Below are positions 17,186 to 25,700 of a stretch of 39,112 nucleotides of DNA, piece after piece (position 1 is the first letter of the stretch; every line of letters begins with the position of its first letter). A program made the translations under genes and the position numbers. Source of the stretch: Clostridia bacterium (GTDB taxonomy: Bacteria > Bacillota > Clostridia > TANB77 > CAG-508); contig JAFRDD010000046.1 of assembly GCA_017404025.1 (NCBI GenBank), forward strand, positions 1 to 39,112, read 5' to 3'. A model generated the notes under the pieces. The model saw only the letters and a list, made by a program, of their open reading frames with translations, was not told the origin of the DNA and did no database searches.

Positions 17186-17449
17186 TTAATTTTCATCATT
17201 TTGGTGAAAATCACCTTCATTTCTGAATTTATTAAACATTTCTCTTGTCTTGAACTCATACTTCACATCAATTTGCCAGATAGCACCAACAAATGTTAAG
17301 AACATTCCAAATACTGTGATAACACTATAGTGTATTTCCCCAATAGGAACAGCATAGAATCCTAAAAACACAAAGACAATCCCAACCAAAAGTACAACCA
17401 ATGATGCTATGAACTGAATCATTTCTTTTTTATCTTTATTGTTGTTCAT
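17186..17449 (-). CDS. Putative holin (two membrane segments)
   Basis: 87 residues with a short charged N-terminus (MNNNKDKKEM), a first membrane segment at about 11-32 (IQFIASLVVLLVGIVFVFLG), a second at about 41-60 (YSVITVFGMFLTFVGAIWQI), and a charged C-terminus. Two segments with both ends on the same side fit a class II holin. Similar short proteins with the phrase FLGFYAVPIGEIH are common in Bacteroidales phages. The lytic role is inferred. It lies between the modular tail protein and the protease, 23 nt before the latter, not beside the endolysin candidate. Confidence 0.6.
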   Translation of the reverse strand: MNNNKDKKEMIQFIASLVVLLVGIVFVFLGFYAVPIGEIHYSVITVFGMFLTFVGAIWQIDVKYEFKTREMFNKFRNEGDFHQNDEN

Positions 17450-17498
17450 TTCTTGTTTTCGTTTTATTTAAAATATCTTATTTTATGCTTTTGGTGAA

Positions 17499-19640
17499 CT
17501 ATTCTTCTGCAATTGCCCAATTAACAGGAATCCCATCACAAGGTGGCGTTACATCTGTGTTTTGTGTCCAGTTACTCATTGATGCTGCTTTAACAAATGT
17601 TCTTTTAATATAACCTGATACACCACCACCTTCAATACCTTGTGTCCAATTCTTTGTACAATCAGTTGCGCTTATATTTGTTGCAAGACATTTAATATAG
17701 TTAATATCGTTACATCCCTTAAACATTTCTTTATAACAGTATGGTACTAATGTGGTAGCTGGTAGAATTGGAGTTGTATTTAACTTTCTACACCCAGCAA
17801 ACATTCCTTCATAACAATTATTTTTCAATTCTTTTGCAGGTAATTTTGGTGAACTATATAAAGTTGTACAACCACTAAACATTTTCATATAACATCTGTT
17901 GCTTAATGTAGTTGCAGGTAAAACCAAGTTACTTGCAGAAGTTAATCCAGTGCACCCTTGGAATAATGAACAAAATGTTGCATCTGATGATAATGTTTTC
18001 TTACCTGCAAAATTATCACCATAAACTAATGACATTATATTTCCATAAACAGTATATTTTACATTTGTATGTTTCTCTGAAAAATAATTATGGTTATTAG
18101 AAACATCTTCATAATAACTGTTATTACCTCTAAATCGGATAACATCACCTCTTGATACACTGCTGATTAATCTACCTGTAGTTGTACTTGTGATTTTTGT
18201 CCAGTTACCCATATTTTTAGAGTATTCTATCTGTCTTGTAAATGCACTATTGGAAGCAAACCAATATAAACTACCACCTGAAAGAACTTTTATTGTTAAG
18301 TATTGGTCAGCATATTCTGAATCTGAAACATCAACTGTGATTGCACTATAACCATTTGCTCTTGTATATGTACCATTCTGTGTTATGGTAACAGCACTTA
18401 AAAGTGATTTCTGATATGTAATACCGCTTGAATATCCGATTGCTTTACCATCTGTATAGCCACTATTGTAATATGGGTCGGTATCAATATTTACAGTAAC
18501 TTTTTTCCAACCATTTTCTCTTTCATATACCCCATTTTCAGTAAATGCTGTTGTTGTAAGCAAAGATTTCTGAAAATATTGTCCTTGTCTATAACCTAAA
18601 CTGTAATGGTCATCATATTCTTCCTGTGTATAACCTGTAGATGGTACATCTGTATTAATAATAACACTTTCTAATCCAGTAAATCCATCATCATAACTTA
18701 TTGTTGTTGCTGTATTATCAGTAATTGTAATTGTCTTTGTCTGATTGTTGATTGATACACCTGTTTGTGGTACATCAACAGTAATGGCACTATAACCATC
18801 ATCTTTCAAGTATTCTCCATTGTGGGTGATTGTAATGGCACTTAAAAGTGATTTTTGATGTTCTTCACCGTCTCTGTAACCATCAGTAGTACCATCAGTA
18901 TAACCACTTGTATAACCACTATCCCAATTATCTAATGGTGGAACATCCACTGTCACTGAACTATAACCGTTCTCTCTTTCATAAACACCGTTTTCAGTAA
19001 ATGCTGTTGCTACTAAAAGGGTTTTTTGATAAGTCATACCACTGTAATACTTTTCTCTTAATTCTTCATCAGTATGACCTGATTGATTAACTTGAACAGT
19101 GAAAATAACCTTATCCCATCCGTCCCAACCTTCTTCTGGTTCATACTCATATAAACCATTTTCATCAACAGTTACAACCAATTGTTGAAGTCGGTAATTT
19201 GGAACGAATGTTTCTTCATAATTATCTGGACAAATGATGTTTTTAGGAATTTTTAAAGTAACCTGTGAATAAGCACCAGCACATAAATCAACAAACTTTT
19301 CTGTAAATACTGTTGTTCTTAATTCTGTGTGTGTTACACCATAGAAATCCCTTTCAAAAGTCAATATTGTATTATATATAACATCTTTTGCAACTGATTG
19401 TATCTGTAACCTGTTGCTTTCCAAATCATCACACAAGCGGTCAATAACAAAAATATTAAAGTTAAAATAATCAAAATATTCATCCTGTGTATGTGGTAAT
19501 TGCGATATTACGAATTTGGCGTATCGGGTATGTGGGTTCTCATTCATAATAGTATAAACCGAACCTTCACCTGTACTTCTAATATAAGGACTTGTTAAAG
19601 CAATTTGTTCTAAACTCTTTACTACTGTATATAATTGCAT
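17499..19640 (-). CDS. Modular tail protein with GYTDG-type and LRR repeats
   Basis: 713 residues from ATG 19640; an extension to 19703 is A/T-rich leader and is rejected. Residues 1-140 form a helical domain (MQLYTVVKSLEQIALTSPYI) that probably joins the baseplate. Residues 150-450 hold five or six repeats of QKSLLSAITITHNGEY...GYSAITVDV and glycine-rich GYTSGYTDGTTDGYRDG linkers, common in Bacteroidales tail proteins. From about 455 comes the module shared with other adhesins: YLTIKVLSGGSLYW, VYGNIMSLVYG, BspA-type CYxxMFxGC repeats, and a cap with YIKCLATNIS. Its stop lies 49 nt before the holin start. A host-surface binding role is likely. Confidence 0.7.
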   Translation of the reverse strand: MQLYTVVKSLEQIALTSPYIRSTGEGSVYTIMNENPHTRYAKFVISQLPHTQDEYFDYFNFNIFVIDRLCDDLESNRLQIQSVAKDVIYNTILTFERDFYGVTHTELRTTVFTEKFVDLCAGAYSQVTLKIPKNIICPDNYEETFVPNYRLQQLVVTVDENGLYEYEPEEGWDGWDKVIFTVQVNQSGHTDEELREKYYSGMTYQKTLLVATAFTENGVYERENGYSSVTVDVPPLDNWDSGYTSGYTDGTTDGYRDGEEHQKSLLSAITITHNGEYLKDDGYSAITVDVPQTGVSINNQTKTITITDNTATTISYDDGFTGLESVIINTDVPSTGYTQEEYDDHYSLGYRQGQYFQKSLLTTTAFTENGVYERENGWKKVTVNIDTDPYYNSGYTDGKAIGYSSGITYQKSLLSAVTITQNGTYTRANGYSAITVDVSDSEYADQYLTIKVLSGGSLYWFASNSAFTRQIEYSKNMGNWTKITSTTTGRLISSVSRGDVIRFRGNNSYYEDVSNNHNYFSEKHTNVKYTVYGNIMSLVYGDNFAGKKTLSSDATFCSLFQGCTGLTSASNLVLPATTLSNRCYMKMFSGCTTLYSSPKLPAKELKNNCYEGMFAGCRKLNTTPILPATTLVPYCYKEMFKGCNDINYIKCLATNISATDCTKNWTQGIEGGGVSGYIKRTFVKAASMSNWTQNTDVTPPCDGIPVNWAIAEE

Positions 19641-19729
19641 AATCTTCTGTTTTTTAAAAATATTATTATTATATAAATAGGTAGCAACACTAAAAATAGT
19701 CAATAAATGAAAAATATTTGGGCCTAGAC

Positions 19730-19760
19730 TTGATTCCCGAAAATCTTTCTTGTACTTTTG
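19730..19760 (+). promoter_or_regulatory. Host-type promoter, TTG-N20-TACTTTTG
   Basis: TTG (19730-19732), 20 nt, TACTTTTG (19753-19760), 24 nt before ATG 19785. It drives the first gene of the plus-strand moron island. Confidence 0.75.
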
Positions 19761-19784
19761 TAATGGAATTTAAAAATATGAATT

Positions 19785-20084
19785 ATGATTGACGAACAGA
19801 AATACCACAAATTTGTAGAAAGGGTAAGTATTCAACTTGGCACTATTAAGTACTTGCTTACCACCAATCCTGACGATACAAACCTTAAAAATCAGTGTCA
19901 GAAACTGATTAAAACGATATATAATGAGTTTGATAAACGTTTTGGTGAAGATAGTGTTAATTACCCCGAAATCTTTAGTTATTGGTTAATGTTATTTTAT
20001 CTTTCTGATATTAACTTGGAAATGGGATTAATTAATGACCTATTAAATTATGCAAATTTTCAAGAAATCGAATATGAATTTTAG
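19785..20084 (+). CDS. Moron-like hypothetical protein 1
   Basis: 99 residues on the plus strand between two minus-strand late units. It is helical and charged (KYHKFVERVSIQLGTIKYLL, KLIKTIYNEFDKRFGED), with a more hydrophobic C-terminal part (FSYWLMLFYLSDINLEMGLI) that is too polar for a clear membrane segment. No family recognised. Its own promoter and the downstream terminator (20220-20257) make it a self-contained cassette, the arrangement of prophage-expressed morons that alter host fitness or exclude other phages. A 5-codon frame (ATG 19779) overlaps its start and might affect initiation. Confidence 0.6.
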   Translation: MIDEQKYHKFVERVSIQLGTIKYLLTTNPDDTNLKNQCQKLIKTIYNEFDKRFGEDSVNYPEIFSYWLMLFYLSDINLEMGLINDLLNYANFQEIEYEF

Positions 20085-20219
20085 AGTTTGGCACACTAAT
20101 TGATTATTTCAAAAATCGAAAACTTAAAATAAGAAATTTATGCAGACAGTTATTGATTAAAAACAGTTACCCTTCTGTTTAAAAAGGGTTGAAATAGTTA
20201 AAAGTTAATTTGGTTAATG

Positions 20220-20257
20220 ATAAGCAGCAGTTGCGAAAACTCCTGCTTATTTTTTTT
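20220..20257 (+). terminator. Terminator between the two moron genes
   Basis: An 8-bp stem, ATAAGCAG / CTGCTTAT (20220-20227, 20243-20250), with an inner AGTT/AACT stem, followed by a T8 run. The next promoter begins inside this T-run (TTG at 20256-20258). Confidence 0.85.
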
Positions 20258-20286
20258 GGAAATGTCGAAAATTTTTCTTACCTTTG
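20256..20286 (+). promoter_or_regulatory. Host-type promoter, TTG-N20-TACCTTTG
   Basis: TTG (20256-20258), 20 nt, TACCTTTG (20279-20286), then CATTGTCGTTAAGGGAG. A near copy of the downstream part occurs at 28984-29005. It drives the small gene at 20310. Confidence 0.8.
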
Positions 20287-20309
20287 CATTGTCGTTAAGG
20301 GAGAATATT

Positions 20310-20486
20310 ATGTATATCAATTATCGTTATAAAGTGGTTATTGGGAAGGTAGAAAAGAAGTTCCAGACCGATACAGAACTAACAGAATGGTATCAGACAA
20401 ATAGAATTAAACCCACCTCTTTTCAGATAAAGGTGAATAGAAGATGGATTGATTGTCCAGTAAATAACGTTACTTTCTTTGAATAA
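20310..20486 (+). CDS. Moron-like small protein 2 (58 aa)
   Basis: 58 residues from ATG 20310, preceded by AAGGGAGA, an unusually good ribosome binding site for this genome, and by a strong promoter. A longer frame to 20217 runs through the terminator and promoter and is rejected. The protein is basic and beta-rich (MYINYRYKVVIGKVEKKFQT, FQIKVNRRWIDCPVNNVTFF), compatible with a nucleic-acid-binding or inhibitor mini-protein. No family recognised. The combination of strong promoter and good RBS suggests high expression from the prophage. Confidence 0.6.
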   Translation: MYINYRYKVVIGKVEKKFQTDTELTEWYQTNRIKPTSFQIKVNRRWIDCPVNNVTFFE

Positions 20487-20515
20487 AATAAAAGGGGTTA
20501 CATTTCTGCAACCCC
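20485..20515 (-). terminator. Terminator of the BACON/LRR tail unit
   Basis: The minus strand reads GGGGTT, a 10-nt loop, AACCCC, then TTTTATTTTA (20493-20485). It lies downstream of the gene ending at 20551 and of the convergent small gene. Confidence 0.8.
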
Positions 20516-20550
20516 CGTCCTTACAGGTAGCGAATCTGCATTTTTGGACT

Positions 20551-22722
20551 TTAGTTTTCTTGTACTGACCATCCACTAGGAATACCATTTGTTCCTGTCG
20601 GCCAAGTTACACCGCTTGCTTTAACAAATGTACCTGATGCTGCAACACCATCAACCCAATCTGTTGTGCAATCATAAGCACTTATATCTGTTGCTAAACA
20701 TTTGATGTAATTCAAATTTGTACAACCGCTAAACATTTCCTGATAGCAGTTATATTTTAACTCTGTTGCTGGTAAAACAGGTGCTGATGTTAACGAAGTA
20801 CATCCAGCAAACATATCTTTATAACACTGTCCTTCTACTGTTGTTGCTGGTAGTACAGGTGCATTAGTAAGACTTGTACATTTTGCAAACATATATTGGT
20901 AACAATCTGTTGCTAATGATGTTGCAGGAAGTACAGGTGCTGTTTGTAAAGCAGAACAATTGTAAAACATATAACTATAGCATTTTGAAGTTAAACCAGT
21001 TGCAGGTAATATTAAGTGTGAAGCATCTATAAGTGTTGTACCACCACTGAACTGAACACTTTGACCACTGTTTCTCCCAGAAAAATCTGTTTGGTTGTTA
21101 AAATTGTCACCATACATTATGCTCATTATATTTCCATATACTTTATATTCTCCTGTACTTTTTAATTCAATCCACTGTGTTGCACCACCCTTCCATTCAA
21201 TTTCATCACCTGCTTGTACTGATAGAGTTTCTGCTGTTGTACATTGAATCCATTCTTCACCATTTTTTCTAAAATATACGTTATGATAACCTTTAACATT
21301 CCATTGACTTACTGTTCCAGCAGAAAGCATTTTAAATGTTAAGTACATATTTTGATAATCAGCAAAGTTTTGAACAATTGTTATTGTAAATGAATTGTTT
21401 TCGGTGTTTCTAACAGTTAATGTTCCTGTTCTTTCTGCTATTCCTGTGTTTTCCGAAACATTAATTTGTATAGTGTTAATTCCACTATTTCCGCTTGTTT
21501 CTGAAACTGAAATCCAATTGTTATTATTTACTATTTGCCAACTTGAAGAAGAAATAATATCAATATTGCTTCCTGATGCAGAAAAATTGAAATTAACAGT
21601 ACTTGTATTTGCTGAAATCAAACCGCCATTAATAACAGTCCAACCAACAGGAATACCATCTGCTGAATCAATTGTCCAATCATTCATTGAAGATGGTTTG
21701 ATAAAATAACCAAAATTAGCAACATTTCCAACCCAGTATTTAGTACAATTAGTAGCACTAATATTGGTTGCCAAACACTTGATGTAATTCAAATTTGTAC
21801 AGCCACTAAACATTTCATAGTAACATTCAGTCGTTAACATTGTTGCAGGTAACTCTACTGACTTAAGGTTTGAACACCCTTGAAACATAAGTTGATAACA
21901 ATAATTCGCTAAAGTAGTAGCTGGTAATTCAGGTGCTTTAGTTAATGAAGTACAGTTTTGAAACATAAATGCGTAACAACTATTTGCTAAAGTAGTAGCT
22001 GGTAATTCAGGTGCTTCTTCTAATGAAGTACAACCACTAAACATACTATGATAACAACTAAGTTTTAACACAGTTGCTGGTAATTTTGGTGCTTTTGTTA
22101 ATTTACTACACCCTTCAAACATTCCTCCATAACTGCTTGTATAATCTTCCGAAAATCCTGTAAATGGTAATATTAAATCAGAAGCATCAACAACTTTTGT
22201 TTTTACAAAAACAAAATTATATAATTTTGTACAGTCAGTTCCAACAACATCATAGAAATTATCCATTTCCATTAAACTTGCAATATTTCCATAAACATTG
22301 AATACAGCAGTTCCATTATTAAAGAAAGAAACCATATCATCTGTAGCTGGTGTGCTTCCAGCTGTTCCGTCACCTTTCCATTCTATTTCATCGCCTGTAT
22401 TTACATTTAATGTTCCACCTTCATTTATTTGTGTCCAATCTCCACCATTTTTTGAATAATATAAATATGCTGCATTTTTTCCCAATTTAATAGTGCCACC
22501 TGACAATATTTCAAAAGTTAGATAATCTTTTGAATAATCATCACCACCACTTGCACTTTGTATTATGTTTACTATCCTTGATAAACCAGTATTATCATTA
22601 CTTACTGTTAAGGCATAAGTTCTTTCACTAAACGTTGTATTAGTGTCTGCGGTAACAACAACTATTGTTGTTCCACTATTTCCAGAATCTCTTGATAATG
22701 TTAACCAATTTGGAATTGCCAT
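20551..22722 (-). CDS. Tail adhesin with two BACON + LRR modules
   Basis: 723 residues. It begins abruptly inside a BACON domain (AIPNWLTLSRDSGNSGTT to VNIIQSA), then comes an LRR module: YLTFEILSGGTIKL, VYGNIASLME, several CYxxMFxGC repeats and a cap with YIKCLATNIS and GIPVGWTV (to about residue 365). A second, complete BACON (about 368-455) and a second LRR module follow, ending GIPSGWSVQEN. BACON domains are proposed glycan or mucin binders and BspA repeats bind surfaces, so this is a strong receptor-binding candidate. The missing N-terminal half of its first BACON forms the end of the upstream gene. A 31-nt exact repeat lies at 21908 and 21986. Confidence 0.75.
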   Translation of the reverse strand: MAIPNWLTLSRDSGNSGTTIVVVTADTNTTFSERTYALTVSNDNTGLSRIVNIIQSASGGDDYSKDYLTFEILSGGTIKLGKNAAYLYYSKNGGDWTQINEGGTLNVNTGDEIEWKGDGTAGSTPATDDMVSFFNNGTAVFNVYGNIASLMEMDNFYDVVGTDCTKLYNFVFVKTKVVDASDLILPFTGFSEDYTSSYGGMFEGCSKLTKAPKLPATVLKLSCYHSMFSGCTSLEEAPELPATTLANSCYAFMFQNCTSLTKAPELPATTLANYCYQLMFQGCSNLKSVELPATMLTTECYYEMFSGCTNLNYIKCLATNISATNCTKYWVGNVANFGYFIKPSSMNDWTIDSADGIPVGWTVINGGLISANTSTVNFNFSASGSNIDIISSSSWQIVNNNNWISVSETSGNSGINTIQINVSENTGIAERTGTLTVRNTENNSFTITIVQNFADYQNMYLTFKMLSAGTVSQWNVKGYHNVYFRKNGEEWIQCTTAETLSVQAGDEIEWKGGATQWIELKSTGEYKVYGNIMSIMYGDNFNNQTDFSGRNSGQSVQFSGGTTLIDASHLILPATGLTSKCYSYMFYNCSALQTAPVLPATSLATDCYQYMFAKCTSLTNAPVLPATTVEGQCYKDMFAGCTSLTSAPVLPATELKYNCYQEMFSGCTNLNYIKCLATDISAYDCTTDWVDGVAASGTFVKASGVTWPTGTNGIPSGWSVQEN
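21908..22016 (-). repeat. Tandem LRR unit with 31-nt identical DNA
   Basis: A 31-nt stretch at 21908-21938 is repeated exactly at 21986-22016, a 78-nt (26-codon) period encoding AxELPATTLAN. The DNA identity suggests a recent unit duplication and a site for repeat gain or loss. Confidence 0.8.
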
Positions 22723-22739
22723 ATATTAATTTTTGTTAT

Positions 22740-25700
22740 TTAATTTATTTTCCAGCTATCGTTTGTTTCAATAGATATTCTTCTTATCTTTCTTCTTGAA
22801 TTAATCCTTATTGTTGTAGGATTTACTATTAAGTAATCACCTACAGGTTGACTAATATTTAACGTTGAACTAACACCATCGCCATCAAATCTTATTGTAA
22901 ATAAATTGGAAGAAGATGTTTCATTTGGTGCAATCGTTATGTCAACTATTGCAGTATCTCCAGTAAATACTATTTGACCAACAGTTACTGCACTTGAACT
23001 TACTGTAGGAATCAAGAAATCACCGTCCCTATTTGTATAAGTAATAGTTACCTGTGTTGTTTCCCCTGTAGATGCTGCTGTTATTCCTGATGGAACAATT
23101 GTTAATGTTTTTGTTGTTGCCGAACTATATTGGACTACTGATATATAGTATTTGCGTAGGTCATAGGCATCTGTAAATTCAATTGTGTCTGTTCTTGTTG
23201 TTTCTCCACTGTTTATTTCTGCAAAACAACTAATAGTTGTTGACCTATTACCCTGTGTTTGATTAAAACCATACCATTCAGAAGGACTTGTTATTCTCCA
23301 ATTGTGGTTATCTGGATTAGTGATTGTTATATATTGATAGCCACCACCTGATAAGTATTGTATTAAATTAGGACTAACAGAAAATCTTGAAGATGGAACA
23401 GGATTAGCAGCCTGAATACAATATACAGCATAAGTTTCATCTGTATCTGCATCTAAAATAGTTACTGTTCCTGTTCTTTCATCACCATCATTTGCATTTG
23501 CTGAAATTGATATAACAGCACTTGTTGTACCTGCTGTTAAACTTGTTGTTGTCCAAGCAGGTTTATCAACTATTCTCCAGTTATGTGAAGCAGTATTTGT
23601 TATTGTTATACTACTGCTGCTTCCACCTGATGCAAATTCAATAACTGATGGTTCAACTTTGAAAATATTTGGAGTTGGATTAACCGCCTGATGAACGTTA
23701 ACAACATAAGTTTGGTTTGCTGTTCTATCCCAAATAACAATTGAATTGTTTCTTTCTTCACCATTGTTTGCTGCTGCTGTTGCTGTTATTTCAGCATTAC
23801 CTGTACCTGCACTTGAACTTAATGTAATCCAAGATGGTTTACCAACAACAAGCCATTGATGGTTTGAATTATTCGTTATTGTTATTATTCCTTGACCACC
23901 ACCTGATGTGTATTCTAAAAACTCTGGTGATACTTCAAAATCAATTGTTGGATTTGGGTTTGCGTCCTGTGTTATAACTACAACATAGGTTACTTTTGTA
24001 TCATAACAATATACAACTAAACTACCTTGTCTTTCTTCACCTTTTTCATTTACACCACAAGTAACATTTACAGTACCTGCTGTAGTACCACCTGTGCTTG
24101 AAACAGTAACCCAAGATGGTTTTGCAACAATTTCCCAAGAATAATTTTCATCATTGGTGATTGTTAATGCAGATGTTCCACCACTATAACCAAAATTCAA
24201 AGCCAATGGTTCTACTTTAAATGAATCATCAACACCTTTCTTTTGGTTTACCTGAACTCTAACCCTTGTTTCAACACCATCATTTTCCATTACGAAAATA
24301 ACGTCACCATTTCTGTATGAACCAGTGTTTTTACCTGCAACAATATCATAAGAACCATCTAAATTATCAGTTACTGTAACCCAAGTAGGCTGTGTTTCCA
24401 GTGTCGCACCTGATGTCATTCCTGATACTGTATAAGTACCACCACTGTTTTCATATAAGTAAGTATAATACTTATCATAATCTATTTGGTCTTGCCACTT
24501 ATAAACCTTAAGAACTTGTCCTAATGTGTTTGTAAAAGTCATTAAAACACTTCTTGGTGCATAACTATCTGTTGGTTCAAAAGTCAATTCTACTGTTTCT
24601 GAATACTGTGTATTTCCTGTTCCACCTGTAGGGGTGATTGTACAATATTCTCTGTCAATAGTAACCGTCCAAGGATAGGTACTCTTAACCATATAAAGAC
24701 AAGTACCACCTGTTGCTGGAACATTAGAATATGTATATTGTGCGAACTGTGTAACAGTAAATATTGAATCAATATACGGCCCATCCTGTGTGATTGTTGC
24801 TGTAACTCTATGGTCAGTTTCAGCATAAATAATCATTTCCCTTCCAAACTGTGTATCATTTGCATCAACAGTAATATTGAATGTCTGTGTTCCTGTTCCT
24901 GCTGTAATTGCTGGGTGTAATGAACTATATGCATTATATAAATGCCAACTAACACCATCAGCAACAGTAACAGTACAACTGACAGTACCACCTGTTACAC
25001 CAACATTTGATGGATTAATAGTGATTGCAATGATATTATCAGGCATTTCTGCTGGATTATCGTCATTATAAACATCCCATTCATTGACTTTAACGAATTT
25101 AACCTTCGTAACTTCACTTGTAACAGGGTTATAATCAATAATTTCACTTATTACCCAATAAGAATTGTCAAAATAATAGTACTTTTTAAGATAATCCTGC
25201 ATTACTTTTCCATCAAATTTTACATAACAATCAACAATTCTAGTGTCAATATCATATAAATCTTCAAGATAATCCTGCCAATAACGTTCATAAACACAGG
25301 TTTTGCCATCAACAAACCTCATATCAGGTATATATAATTCTTTTGTTCTACCAAAGTCAAATGAATAATAAATAGAATCACTAGCATCAACAGTTATATA
25401 TCTTGAAAAATGTGGAAGATTAACAACCTTATTACAGATTTTATTTCTTTGTACATTGTTTTCCGACTGTGACCATAACCAGCAAGGCTTGTCACACCAA
25501 TTAATCATTTCCTGTATATCATCACTTACAATATAATATGCCTGATAGTCACCTTTCTTATATGGCTGCTTGAATCCATTGAAGAATAACAAACAATCCT
25601 TACCTGCTTTTGGTTCGTTATTGTTATGGAACTGAACCTTGTCAAAAGCATCATAGAAAGGAGAAATTAAAGCCAATGATTCTGTTGTTGACTTCTCGTT

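Noticed and set aside
19640..19703. Extension of the modular tail protein to 19703
   Set aside because: The added 21 residues come from an AT-rich leader; ATG 19640 fits the leader pattern of other late genes.
20217..20309. Longer start for the 58-residue moron gene
   Set aside because: The extension covers a terminator and a promoter; AAGGGAGA lies directly before ATG 20310.
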